Origin: Desulfobacteraceae bacterium
GTDB lineage: Bacteria; Desulfobacterota; Desulfobacteria; Desulfobacterales; Desulfosalsimonadaceae
Assembly (NCBI GenBank): GCA_027353395.1
Contig: DAIEHU010000011.1
Span: 1 to 18,777, forward strand
Reading direction: 5' to 3'
DNA: 18,777 nucleotides
The notes under the pieces were generated by a model that made no database searches, was not told where the DNA came from, and was given only the letters and a program-made list of their open reading frames with translations. The position numbers were made by a program, and so were the translations under genes. This document shows, piece after piece, positions 1 through 9,000 of this stretch; position 1 is the first letter of the stretch, and each line of letters starts with the position of its first letter.

Positions 1-383
1 GTGGGTTCAATTCCCAAACAGGGGATGCCCGCAGACAAAAAATTTTTTAACAAATACCCGTCATTTGATGCCACTTCAATAACCATGCTGCTTTGCGTCA
101 AGGACAAACGCCGGCGGATCATGGCGCAATAGGCGGCGGCATGTTCCATCCAAGTGGTGGATGTTGATGAAAAATAGGCGTAATTAGGCTGGAAAAGTTC
201 ATCGGCGCACGCATAATCTTCAGTCTGCACCAGCCAGCATTCTTTACAAACCATCACCCGAAGCGGATACCATTTTTCGGGAACGCGTAAATCCGCGGCA
301 CTCAAATATGCATTTGACGGCGGCGCAACCCCCAGATCAATAAATGGAATGGTCAGTTCCAATCCACAGTGGCGGCAATTCAT
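1..383 (-). CDS. NDP-sugar C-methyltransferase, N-terminal part (partial)
   Basis: The gene starts at 383 and runs off the left edge of the window, leaving about 127 codons of a protein that is usually near 400 residues. The N-terminus has the paired cysteines of the zinc-binding domain of sugar C-methyltransferases: MNCRHCG at the start and VCKECW about 40 residues later. The conserved PPSNAYL stretch lies between them. A class I SAM-binding motif follows near residue 100 (VIEVASNDGYLL). The family transfers a methyl group from S-adenosylmethionine to a carbon of a 4-keto-6-deoxy nucleotide sugar, often C-3 (TylC3/virenose type). Its start codon overlaps the stop of the RfbC-like gene in an ATGA, so the two are probably translationally coupled. 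This supports a CDP-linked substrate made by the neighbours. The exact carbon methylated is inference. Confidence 0.85.
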   Translation of the reverse strand, partial: MNCRHCGLELTIPFIDLGVAPPSNAYLSAADLRVPEKWYPLRVMVCKECWLVQTEDYACADELFQPNYAYFSSTSTTWMEHAAAYCAMIRRRLSLTQSSMVIEVASNDGYLLKNFLSAGIPCLGIEP

Positions 384-952
384 AAAGTCACCCCGTCAAA
401 CGTTGAATCAAGAAAAGGATGTTCTTTGTCCCTGTCCGACATTTCCATAATTTCGTTCGGCCAAATTATGTTTATTGCCGGGTCATTGGGATGAATCCCG
501 GCCTCGCGCCCTGGCGCATAAAACGCGGAATGGCAATAAAGCATTTCCACGTCAGGAGTCAGGGTTTGAAATCCGTGTGCAAAGCCTTCAGGTATCAGCA
601 GAGCGATTGAGATTTCCGGTGATAAAATTTCCCCATGCCATTTTAAAAAGGTGGGTGAATCTTTTCTGATGTCAATTGCCACATCAAAAACCCCGCCTTT
701 CAGGCACATAACCAATTTTTTCTCAGCATGGGGCGGATGCTGAAAATGCATTCCCCGGATGGTTCCCTTTCTGTCGGTATGGGTCTGATTGATTTGCGCA
801 ATGGGATCTGTCCAGCCTGCTTCTGCCAGCTCATGAGCGCAAAAAAGGCGTTCCAGATAACCCCGGTTATCCCCCATCCGTTTTCGCCGGATCATGAACA
901 GACCAGACAAAGGCAATTCTATTAATTCGAATCGTCTGTTCATTTCATCCAT
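380..952 (-). CDS. rfbC: RfbC-like nucleotide-sugar 3,5-epimerase (cupin)
   Basis: This 190-residue protein belongs to the dTDP-4-dehydrorhamnose 3,5-epimerase family (usual length about 180-190). Visible signatures are KGTIRGMHFQ near residues 62-71 with the catalytic histidine (about H69), the EKKLVM lysines after it, and the MLYCHSAFYAPGREAGI stretch with the catalytic tyrosine, followed by NDPAINIIWP. Family members epimerise C-3, C-5 or both of a 4-keto-6-deoxyhexose nucleotide. Because the two preceding genes make CDP-4-keto-6-deoxyglucose, the substrate here is probably the CDP and not the dTDP sugar. The 952 start has GGGGTGAT just upstream and overlaps rfbG by 13 bases. The internal ATG at 943 would give an exact ATGA overlap with the rfbG stop and is a fair alternative. 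Confidence 0.88.
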   Translation of the reverse strand: MDEMNRRFELIELPLSGLFMIRRKRMGDNRGYLERLFCAHELAEAGWTDPIAQINQTHTDRKGTIRGMHFQHPPHAEKKLVMCLKGGVFDVAIDIRKDSPTFLKWHGEILSPEISIALLIPEGFAHGFQTLTPDVEMLYCHSAFYAPGREAGIHPNDPAINIIWPNEIMEMSDRDKEHPFLDSTFDGVTL

Positions 953-2040
953 ATCACCCCTTTGGATCGGGCGGCAAAAAGGTAATCATCCATATCTGAC
1001 CGGGTGGAAATGACGTTACGGTCATAAAATGCCTGATACCATTTGGCTGCCTGCAAAATGGCCTGTCCGCAATCCCATACCGGCCGCCATCCGAGCGTTT
1101 GCTTGGCCCTTGAGGAATCCAGCTTGAGCATTCCAGCTTCATGAGGCTGATTATTTTCAGATTCTTCAATAAAATCCAGGAGAGACCAGTGTATTTTCAG
1201 GGCATTCATCACCTCTCGCACCGTCAGCGCATCATCATCCTGGGGGCCGAAATTCCAGGCATCGGCAAATTCGCTTTTGCCTTCAAGCAATTTTTGTCCC
1301 AGCATCAAATAACCGGAAAGCGGCTCCAGCACATGCTGCCAAGGCCGGATGGCATGGGGATTCCGAATTTTTAATGTTTCCCTCCGGCTTGCGGCCCTGA
1401 CCGCATCCGGAACCAGCCGGTCTTCGGCCCAGTCCCCACCGCCGATAACGTTTCCGGCACGGACGGTTGAAATCAGCGGTTTAAGACCGGTATCCGGTTT
1501 TTCTCCAAAAAATGAAGCGCGGTAAGCAGCGGTCACCAGTTCCGCGCATCCCTTGGAAGCACTGTAAGGGTCGCGTCCGCCCATTGGATCATTTTCCCGG
1601 TATCCCCATTCGCAGTCATTATTCCGGTAACACTTGTCGCTGGTGACAATCACCACGGCGTGTGCGGAGTTTGTGTTTCTACAAGCCTCAAGCACATTGG
1701 CCGTTCCCATGACATTGGTTGCAAATGTTTCAATAGGATTCCGGTAAGACCGCCGCACCAGGGACTGGGCCGCCAGATGGAAGACAATTTCCGGCTGGAA
1801 GGTTTGAAAGCACACCGTCAGGGATTGCAAATCGCGAATATCGGCGATGATGGAATGCATATTTAAATTCAGCAGTGAAAAATGACTGGGATTGGTCTCC
1901 GGTGCCAGAGAATATCCACAAACCTCAGCCCCCATCAATCGGAGCCAAAAAGCCAGCCAGGAACCTTTAAAACCCGTATGACCCGTAATCAGGACTTTCC
2001 GATTTCGGTAAACTCCCGCAAAAAGGGTATCCATTGTCAT
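940..2040 (-). CDS. rfbG: CDP-glucose 4,6-dehydratase
   Basis: This short-chain dehydrogenase/reductase converts CDP-glucose to CDP-4-keto-6-deoxyglucose using a bound NAD+. It has the Rossmann glycine motif TGHTGFKG (about residues 19-26) typical of RfbG/DdhB, the TSDKCY strand with the active-site Thr/Ser, and the catalytic YxxxK as YSASK (Y159, K163). With the 2040 start it has 366 residues, close to the roughly 360 normal for the family. The same frame stays open upstream into rfbF, but that extension has no homology character. A second ATG lies two codons in, at 2034, and no strong ribosome-binding site decides between them. The gene begins 16 bases after the rfbF stop and overlaps the epimerase gene, so the three form one transcription unit. 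Confidence 0.93.
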   Translation of the reverse strand: MTMDTLFAGVYRNRKVLITGHTGFKGSWLAFWLRLMGAEVCGYSLAPETNPSHFSLLNLNMHSIIADIRDLQSLTVCFQTFQPEIVFHLAAQSLVRRSYRNPIETFATNVMGTANVLEACRNTNSAHAVVIVTSDKCYRNNDCEWGYRENDPMGGRDPYSASKGCAELVTAAYRASFFGEKPDTGLKPLISTVRAGNVIGGGDWAEDRLVPDAVRAASRRETLKIRNPHAIRPWQHVLEPLSGYLMLGQKLLEGKSEFADAWNFGPQDDDALTVREVMNALKIHWSLLDFIEESENNQPHEAGMLKLDSSRAKQTLGWRPVWDCGQAILQAAKWYQAFYDRNVISTRSDMDDYLFAARSKGVIWMK

Positions 2041-2056
2041 CTGTCTTTGGTATGAA

Positions 2057-2839
2057 TTACCAAATTTTCCATTTGGCTTCCCCTTCATTCCATAACCGGT
2101 TGAGCCGTTCCATATCCCGCAAGGTATCCATACAAGCCCAGAACCCGTCATGGCGATATACCATCAACTCACGTTTTTCAGCCAGATGTTCCAGCGCGCC
2201 ATATTCAAAATCACAGGTTTCATCGTCTGTAAGATAATCAAAAATTTTGCGGTTGAGTACAAAGAATCCACCGCTCACCAAGCTTCCGTTTTCCACTTTT
2301 TGGGGTTTTTCCTGAAAGGATTTCACCTGGTCGCCGTCGGTTTTCAGTTCTCCGAACTGGGCCGCAGGGCTGATGCCTGTCAGGGTGGCAATTTTTCCAT
2401 GCGCAAAATGAAACCGCAAAAGTTGATCAATATCGATATCCGCGACGCCATCTCCATAAGTCAGCAAAAAGGTGTCGTCACTGATATATTTTTCAATCCG
2501 TTTGATGCGTCCGCCTTTGAGGGTCTGCTCACCTGTGTTCGCCAAAGTGATTTTCCATCCGGTCTCATTGTGGCAGTCATGTATCTGAAAAGCACCGTGA
2601 TGTCCCAATTCCAAGGTTACATCATTATTCATAATTTCATAATGATAGAAATAATCCTTTATCATTTCTCCTTTGTATCCGAGCGCGAGAACGAACTCCT
2701 GATGCTGATAATGGGCGTAAATTTTCATGATATGCCAGAGAATCGGCCGGTTGCCGATATTCACCATGGGCTTGGGGCGGTATTCGGTTTCTTCCCGGAG
2801 CCGGGTGCCAAGTCCTCCGCAAAGGATGACGGTTTGCAT
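2057..2839 (-). CDS. rfbF: Glucose-1-phosphate cytidylyltransferase
   Basis: The product is a 260-residue nucleotidyltransferase that makes CDP-glucose from CTP and glucose 1-phosphate, the first committed step of CDP-6-deoxyhexose synthesis. The N-terminal signature GGLGTRL (residues 8-14) followed by EETEYRPKPM with the conserved lysine (K23) is diagnostic of the cytidylyltransferase branch rather than of RmlA. YGDGVADIDI supplies the metal-binding aspartates. The full length matches the family (about 257 residues). The start at 2839 is preceded by AGGGGA at good spacing. It is the first gene of the sugar cluster and is followed by rfbG after 16 bases. Upstream lies AT-rich debris with no clear promoter consensus. 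Confidence 0.94.
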   Translation of the reverse strand: MQTVILCGGLGTRLREETEYRPKPMVNIGNRPILWHIMKIYAHYQHQEFVLALGYKGEMIKDYFYHYEIMNNDVTLELGHHGAFQIHDCHNETGWKITLANTGEQTLKGGRIKRIEKYISDDTFLLTYGDGVADIDIDQLLRFHFAHGKIATLTGISPAAQFGELKTDGDQVKSFQEKPQKVENGSLVSGGFFVLNRKIFDYLTDDETCDFEYGALEHLAEKRELMVYRHDGFWACMDTLRDMERLNRLWNEGEAKWKIW

Positions 2840-3127
2840 TATTTTCCCCTATTTATCGCATAAAAGTCACTTATTGTTTTCACATCGCAATTTTTATTTT
2901 TTTATTTCAGCGCCGCGATTCGCCTCCATGCCAAACCACATGACGAGGCTGGCGCTCATAAAAAAACATGGCCGATAGGTCGTTAATGGCTGGGATGTGA
3001 CCTGTCAAGCCCCAAAGGACAAAAAGCCGGATCGTCAAAAGGCATAAAAAATACCAGCCAAGTATACAGTTGATCCCAGTCAATGAGTTGAAGTGCCTTT
3101 TTATTAATAACCGTGTGTCCCGGCTGG
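2840..3127. other. Intergenic debris upstream of rfbF, no gene recognised
   Basis: About 290 bases without a recognisable gene separate rfbF from the transposase remnant. Short open stretches exist on both strands, including a minus-strand end reading MSASLVMWFGMEANRGAEIKK with an in-frame stop, but none has a good start or a family I recognise. The stretch next to rfbF (about 2850-2910) is very AT-rich and must contain the rfbF promoter if the gene has its own. I could not find a convincing -35/-10 pair. Confidence 0.5.
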
Positions 3128-3504
3128 GAGTCGGCCAAGCCATTGCCGCGCTGCGCCAACCGGCATTTCCCCCTGCTTGGCAAAGGAACTTTCATCGATG
3201 AAACCCGGTCATCTGACCGTCGCCGGTCAGTTCATTGCCATCACGGGCAACATGATCGATCACTGCCTGCGAATCCCATTTGCTGTGGGTGAGAAACTGG
3301 TGAAGATTCCGGGATTTGGCGTCAGGGTCAACCTCGGCCATCCTGTCCATGTTTTTACGCAAACTGCCTGCATTAGGCCGCTGGTGTATTGCCTGGCTTT
3401 TTCCGTGACAACATGGCGTTAGGAAGAAAAATATTCGCTGAAATTTTCCATAAATGATACATATCGACGCCATCCGTCGGCCAGAGCCGGCTTAGGGGTG
3501 GCAT
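3128..3504 (-). pseudogene. Degraded IS701-like (DDE) transposase remnant
   Basis: On the minus strand a start at 3504 with a good ribosome-binding site (AAGGAGA) opens a reading frame that can be followed only by changing frame. Successive pieces are HVVTEKARQYTSGLMQAV (around 3360-3416), then RKNMDRMAEVDPDAK and QFLTHSKWDSQAVIDHVARD, then FIDESSFAKQGEMPVGAARQ and WLGRL (3202-3128). These match, in order, the N-terminal region of IS701-family transposases up to the first catalytic aspartate (IDES) and the AKxGxxxVGxARQWxGRL block. At least two frameshifts are present, near 3355-3362 and near 3203-3206. Homology ends at about 3128, so the C-terminal half with the remaining catalytic residues is missing. 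The remnant cannot encode an active enzyme. Family assignment is from remembered motifs. Confidence 0.72.
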
Positions 3505-3563
3505 CGCGTTTCTCCTTGGGTTACGGTTCTTTTCCTCTCCTCGATGCCGCTTTCACGAATAAA

Positions 3564-3592
3564 AATATAGTTAAATCAATATGTAATTGCAA
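3564..3592 (-). promoter_or_regulatory. Sigma70-like promoter toward the transposase remnant
   Basis: On the minus strand TTGCAA (3592-3587) and TATATT (3569-3564) are separated by 17 bases in a strongly AT-rich stretch. It points at the transposase remnant that starts at 3504 and may be the old IS promoter. It is a pattern match only. Confidence 0.35.
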
Positions 3593-3638
3593 GAAAATAA
3601 TATTACAAAGTCGACTTGAGCGCTCCTCCGGAATCCAG

Positions 3639-4592
3639 TTACGGAACCACCCATACCGTAAACCGGTTCCCGCCATAGACAATCTTATGGCCAACCCGTC
3701 CCATGAAAAACGCATCCACTTTTGAAAGCCCTCTGCGCCCCACAACAATTGCGCCATATCCGCCAGCTTCCGCTTCTTTGACGATGGCCTCGGACCGGCT
3801 GAGAACACCGGTAACAACTTTTTCGAATATTTTCTCAGGATCAAATCCGGATGAGACGAGACGGTCTTTGATGACCTGAAACATTCGCGCGATTTTTAAT
3901 TTAAAGGCCTCAATGCAGGTATCCGCCGCTGCGCCTCCGGTACATGCCCGGCGCATTTCCGCAAGGTCAAAATGAATCAATCCAAGACCTGGAATCGCAT
4001 GGAAAATACAAGCCTCATAATCATGACCGCCCATCCATGCGGCTGTAAATTCCACAGCTTTCATGGAAGACTCGGAACTGTCAACAGCCAGCAGTATTTT
4101 TTTGACCGGAGGGGCTTGGCCCACAATGATCATTGGAATAAACGTCAATGATTGCAACAGTTTGACGGCGACACTGCCGAGAATGATGCTTGCCAGCGCC
4201 CCCATCCCCCGTCTTCTCAAGATAATCGCGCTGTAACCATTTCTTGCTTCAGCGATGATGTCCCGGGCGACCCCCTTTTCCAGAAGATGAAATTTGATTT
4301 CAATGGAGGCTTCCGGAAACCCGCCGGTGATCAACATTTTTCTGGCTGTTTCCAAATACATCCGGATTTTGCCTTGCCGCTCTGTTTCGTGATTCCTCAA
4401 TCGCCCCACCTCGCCAGCGCGGGCGAGGTCTGCTCCCAGTTCTCGGTAAGCTTCAGACATGCCGCTCCACACATGGAAAAGCACAATCCGTGTATTTTCA
4501 TCAAGCGGGATAAATGCTTTTATATAATTCACCGTTTCTATGGACCGTTCCGAGCCATCCATCAATACCAGTAATTTCTTTTGAATCATCAT
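3639..4592 (-). CDS. Universal stress protein with two UspA domains
   Basis: This 317-residue protein has two UspA-type alpha/beta domains in tandem, each with a conserved N-terminal aspartate (VLMDGSERS; AVDSSESS). The C-terminal nucleotide-binding loops are recognisable but imperfect. Domain 1 ends RRRGMGALASIILGS, with the first glycine of the G-2x-G-9x-G(S/T) motif replaced by arginine. Domain 2 ends GRRGLSKVDAFFMGR, where the last Ser/Thr is replaced by arginine. The 4592 start is chosen because GGAGG sits 7 bases upstream; a longer frame to 4622 lacks a site. It begins 32 bases after the outer-membrane efflux gene on the same strand and is therefore probably the last gene of the efflux operon. 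Its role is likely stress sensing or resilience in the cytoplasm; the ligand is unknown. Confidence 0.9.
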   Translation of the reverse strand: MMIQKKLLVLMDGSERSIETVNYIKAFIPLDENTRIVLFHVWSGMSEAYRELGADLARAGEVGRLRNHETERQGKIRMYLETARKMLITGGFPEASIEIKFHLLEKGVARDIIAEARNGYSAIILRRRGMGALASIILGSVAVKLLQSLTFIPMIIVGQAPPVKKILLAVDSSESSMKAVEFTAAWMGGHDYEACIFHAIPGLGLIHFDLAEMRRACTGGAAADTCIEAFKLKIARMFQVIKDRLVSSGFDPEKIFEKVVTGVLSRSEAIVKEAEAGGYGAIVVGRRGLSKVDAFFMGRVGHKIVYGGNRFTVWVVP

Positions 4593-4624
4593 ATCCCTGC
4601 CTCCAGACATATAGAATCGCAAAA

Positions 4625-6025
4625 CTATTCTCCGCCGCCGCCCAATACTGCATAAAGCCGCACCTGATTGGCGAGCTTGACCAGACGGAGTGAAATAAGC
4701 CCCTGCTGTGCTGCATAAAGCGTCCGCTGCGCATCCAGGACGGACAGATAACTGTCGATGCCCTTTTCATAACGCTGATTTGAAAGGCGGCAGGCGTCGG
4801 CAACCGCATTTGTCAAGGATTGCTGGGAAGCCAGTTGCCGGTCGATAGTGCCCCTTACCGCCAGGGAATCGGCAACCTCCCCGAAGGCTGTCTGAATCGC
4901 CTTTTCATACTGGGCCTGAGCGATTTCCCGCTGGGCTTTGCTGACCCGGTACGCAGCCCAGGTGCGGGCGTCAAAAACCGGCACGGCAATCTGCGGAGCA
5001 AAGCTCCAGGTGCCGGTTCCGGCGTCAAAAAGGCCGGATAGATCATTGCTCGCCGTCCCGATGGAGGTGGTGAGCGAAATTCGCGGAAAAAAGGCGGAAC
5101 GGGCTGCGCCGATAAAGGCATACGCCCCTTTAAGCTGATGCTCCGCCGCCACAATATCCGGCCGGTTTAACAATACTTCGGATTTCAGGCCGGGGAAAAT
5201 TTCTTTGGGAGGGCTGACGTTTGCCAAATCCACGGGCAGGAGATATTCCGGCACCGGAGCGCCTGCCAGCAAATTTAATGCGTTATGATCCTGGGCTGCC
5301 TGTTGCGTATAGCGGGCCGCATCCACTGCTGCCGTATCCACCTGGGTTTGCGCCTGACGAAGATCCAGTTCACTGGCGACCCCGACGGTGTATTGCCGGT
5401 GGATCAGATCATAGGCAGACTGCTGAGTTGTCAGGGTGGATTGGGCCAGTTTGAGATTTTCCCGGTCCGCAGCGAGGGTCAGATACACCCTGGCGACCTC
5501 CGCCACCAGCCCGATCTGGACGCTGCGGCGGGCCTCATCCGTGGCCAGGTATTCTTCCAGCGCCTGGTCTTTCAGGCTGCGGATACGCCCGAAAAAATCC
5601 ATCTCCCAGGAAGCCACGCCCAGGTTGACGCTGTATTGTTCGGCGGTTCTCGGATCTCCGGGCGCTATCAAATCAGATGAAAAGCGCTGTTTGCCCCCGC
5701 TGCCCGTTGCATTTACCGCCGGGAACAGCTCGGCCCGCTGAACGCCATACAAGGCCTGAGCCCTTTCCATATTCAGGGCGGCCAGCCGGAGATCCCGGTT
5801 ATTAGCCAGGGCCGTATCAATTACCTTCCGCAACTTCGGATCGGCAAAAAACACATCTCTGCGCAATTCTGGAATTTTCATTCCGGATGTATTCAGGGCG
5901 TCTCTATAGGCCGCGCCTTCCGGCCAGTTCCCAGGAACCGGCATTTCCGGCCTTGTATAGTGCGGGGCGAAAGAACAGCCGCCAATGAAAACCAACGCCC
6001 CTAAAATTAATATTCTGCTTCTCAT
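4625..6025 (-). CDS. RND efflux outer-membrane lipoprotein (NodT/OprM family)
   Basis: This is the outer-membrane channel of the tripartite pump, 466 residues, as usual for the family. A lipoprotein signal peptide ends in FIGGC, making Cys17 the lipidated residue, and is followed by the family's APHYTRPEMPVP. Two outer-membrane-efflux repeats follow, with coiled-coil helices rich in alanine and glutamine (for example around ALEEYLATDEARR and KAQREIAQAQYEKAIQTAFGEVADSLA). The C-terminus has the typical YEKGIDSYLSVLDAQRTLY and a final QVRLYAVLGGG. The 6025 start has AGGAGG 9 bases upstream, lying inside the pump gene, and the pump stop codon ends only one base before this ATG. This argues for coupled translation. 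Upstream extension of the frame is not supported. Confidence 0.93.
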   Translation of the reverse strand: MRSRILILGALVFIGGCSFAPHYTRPEMPVPGNWPEGAAYRDALNTSGMKIPELRRDVFFADPKLRKVIDTALANNRDLRLAALNMERAQALYGVQRAELFPAVNATGSGGKQRFSSDLIAPGDPRTAEQYSVNLGVASWEMDFFGRIRSLKDQALEEYLATDEARRSVQIGLVAEVARVYLTLAADRENLKLAQSTLTTQQSAYDLIHRQYTVGVASELDLRQAQTQVDTAAVDAARYTQQAAQDHNALNLLAGAPVPEYLLPVDLANVSPPKEIFPGLKSEVLLNRPDIVAAEHQLKGAYAFIGAARSAFFPRISLTTSIGTASNDLSGLFDAGTGTWSFAPQIAVPVFDARTWAAYRVSKAQREIAQAQYEKAIQTAFGEVADSLAVRGTIDRQLASQQSLTNAVADACRLSNQRYEKGIDSYLSVLDAQRTLYAAQQGLISLRLVKLANQVRLYAVLGGGGE

Positions 6026-6026
6026 C

Positions 6027-9000
6027 TTAATATGCCTCCTGAGGGCCGGTGGATGGATTCGCGTGACGCGGGGCTTGCCCTTTTTGTTTTCGTTTAAATA
6101 TGTTGGATACCAGAACAAAGAACATTGGAATAAAAATAAGATCAATGAACGTGGCCGAAAGCATACCGCCGCATACCGCCGTTCCGATCGCGTTCATGGC
6201 GCCGGCCCCGGCTCCATTGGCAATGGCAAGTGGCAGCACCCCGAAGAAAAACGCCAGCGACGTCATGATAACGGGCCGAAACCGTGTTCTAACGGCCCCA
6301 AGCGTCGCGTCAATCAGGCCCGCGCCATGTCCCAATCGTTCTTTGATAAACTGAATGATCAGAATAGCGTTTTTGGTTGAAAGGCCAAGGGTGGTCAAAA
6401 AACCAATCTGGAAATAAACATCGTTGGGCATTCCCCGTTGTGAAGTCGCCAATATCGCGCCAAATACGCCCAGAGGCAGCATCAGCATGTTGACAAACGG
6501 GATGGTCCAGCTTTCATACAGAGCTGCCACGCAGAGAAAAATCACGAAAATGGAAAAGGCGTAGAGAATCGGCCCCTGTTTTGTGGCCATCCGCTCCTGG
6601 TAGGACAACCCATTCCAGTCAAAGCCAAACCCCTGGGGCAGCTTGGCGGCCAGTTCCTCCATGGCGGCCATGGCATCGCCGGTGCTGTGACCCAGCGACG
6701 GCTCGCCCCAGATATTGATGGAAGGAAAGGCATTATAACGTTCCAGCTTGGGAGAACCCATTGCCCAACGGCCTGATGCAAAGGAGGAAAAGGGCGCCAT
6801 CTTGCCCATGGTGTTCCGCACATAAAGTTTTTCAAGATCCTTCGGCATCATGCGGTAGGGGGCATCCGCCTGAATGTAGACCCTTTTAACCCGTCCGGCC
6901 TGAATAAAATCATTGACATAGGCGCTGCCGAAGGCCGCTGAAATCGTGCTGTTAATGGAACTGATGGGAATGCCTAAAGCGCCGGCTTTATCCCAGTCAA
7001 CGTCGATGTGGTATTCGGACACATCCTCCATGCCATTGGGCCGGACCCGGACCAGACGCGGATCCTGCATGGCCATGCCGAGAAGCTGGTTGCGGGCCGC
7101 CATCAGCTTGTCATGGCCCATGCCGCCCCGATCCAGCAGCTCGAAATCAAACCCGGTGGCCATCCCCAATTCAACCACCGGCGGCGGCGGAAAGGCGAAG
7201 ACCATGGCTTCTTTTATCTGGGAAAATGCTTTCATGGAGCGGCCCGCGATGGCCTTGACCTTTAAATCCGGGCGCTGGCGAAGCTTCCACTCTTTCAACT
7301 TGACAAAACCCAAGGCCATATTCTGTCCCTGGCCGCCAAAACTCACACCGGAGACCGCCATGAACGATTCCACGCCGTCTTTCTCATGTTCCAGGAAATA
7401 ACTCCTGACCTTGTCCAGCACTTTTTCTGTCTGCTCCAGTGTAGATCCTGAAGGAAGCATCGCCTGGATCAACAGAATTCCCTGGTCTTCATCCGGGATA
7501 TAAGAGGTCGGCATTCGCTGGAACAGGTAGCCTACCGCCACTACAATCACGATGTAAATCATCATGTAACGCAATGTCTTTGAAAAAGAACGATGAACAA
7601 GTCCCACATAGACGTCTCTGATACGAAAAAAAACACGGTCAAACCCTCTGAAAAAGGGCCGCAGAAAAAATATGGCATTATCCGATGGTTCATGACCGGC
7701 AGGTATCGGTTTAAGGAATGACATACAAAGAACCGGGGTCAGGATCAAAGCCACGAGCACCGAAAGAAGCATGGAAGCGATGATGGTCACGGAGAACTGA
7801 CGGTAAAGCACCCCGGTGGAGCCCTCGAAAAAAGCCATGGGTCCGAAAACCGCCGAAAGCACCAGTCCGATGCCGATCAGGGCGGAGGTGATCTCACCCA
7901 TGGACTTGGCGGTGGCTTCCCTGGGAGGGAGCCCCTCTTCGGCCATAATCCGCTCCACGTTCTCCACCACCACAATGGCGTCATCCACCAGAAGCCCGAT
8001 GGCCAGCACCATGGCGAACATGGTCAGCATATTAATGGAAAAGCCGAAAGCGGAAAGAACCGCAAAGGTTCCCAGAAGCACCACCGGCACTGCGATGGTG
8101 GGGATCAGGGTGGCCCGGATATTTCCCATAAACAGATACATAATGATGAAAACCAGCAGAATCGCCTCAAACAGCGTTTTGACCACCTCTTCAATGGCCA
8201 CCTTGGTAAAAGGCGTGGTGTCGTAGGGATAGACCACCTTCATGCCGGGGGGAAAATACCGGCTCATTTCTTTGAGTTTTGCCCGGACGGCATTGGCTGT
8301 ATCCAGAGCGTTGGCGCCGGCTGCCTGACGAATTGCCATGGCTGCAGCAGGTTTGCCGTTATAGTTGGCAACGATATCGGAACGGTCGGTCCCCAGTTCT
8401 GTGCGGCCGATGTCCCTGACCCGGATCACCGATCCATCCGGATTGGTAAGAATAGGGATGGCGTCGAACTCTTCCGGCGTCTGGAGCAGATGCTGGACGA
8501 TAATGACGGTATTCAAGCGCTGCCCCTTTACCGCCGGCGCCCCCCCCAACTGGCCGGCGGAAACCTCGACGTTATAAGCCTGGAGCGCCAGAATCACATC
8601 CGCCATGGTGAGATGGTAACTGGTCAGCTTGTCCGGATCAACCCAGACCCGCATGGCGTACTGAGAACCAAAATTCTCGACTTCACCCACACCCGGCACC
8701 CGGGACAGGACTTTTTCCAGATTGGACTGAGCGTAATCCCGCAGGTCATCGCCGTTCATGCTGCCGTCTTCCGATATCAGGCCGACAATAATCAGATAAT
8801 TCCTGGTGGATTTGCTGACCTTTACGCCAGAGCGCTGCACCACATCAGGAAGGCTGGCCATGGCAAGCTGCAGCTTGTTCTGCACCTGCGACCACGCGAC
8901 ATCCGGATCCGTTCCAGGGGCAAAGGTCAACTCGACCCGCGCCGCGCCGGACGAGGAACTGGTGCCGGAAAGATAAAGCATATTGTCCAACCCGGTCATC

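Noticed and set aside
2150..2863. Long plus-strand open frame opposite rfbF
   Set aside because: It is a mirror frame of a clear nucleotidyltransferase gene and shows no recognisable family or ribosome-binding site.
3177..3422. Plus-strand open frame over the transposase remnant
   Set aside because: The minus-strand translation gives ordered IS701-type motifs across frameshifts; the plus frame has none.
3618..3625. GAGCGCTC palindrome after the usp stop as a terminator
   Set aside because: It is only 8 bp, self-complementary without a loop, and has no T-tract after it on the minus strand.
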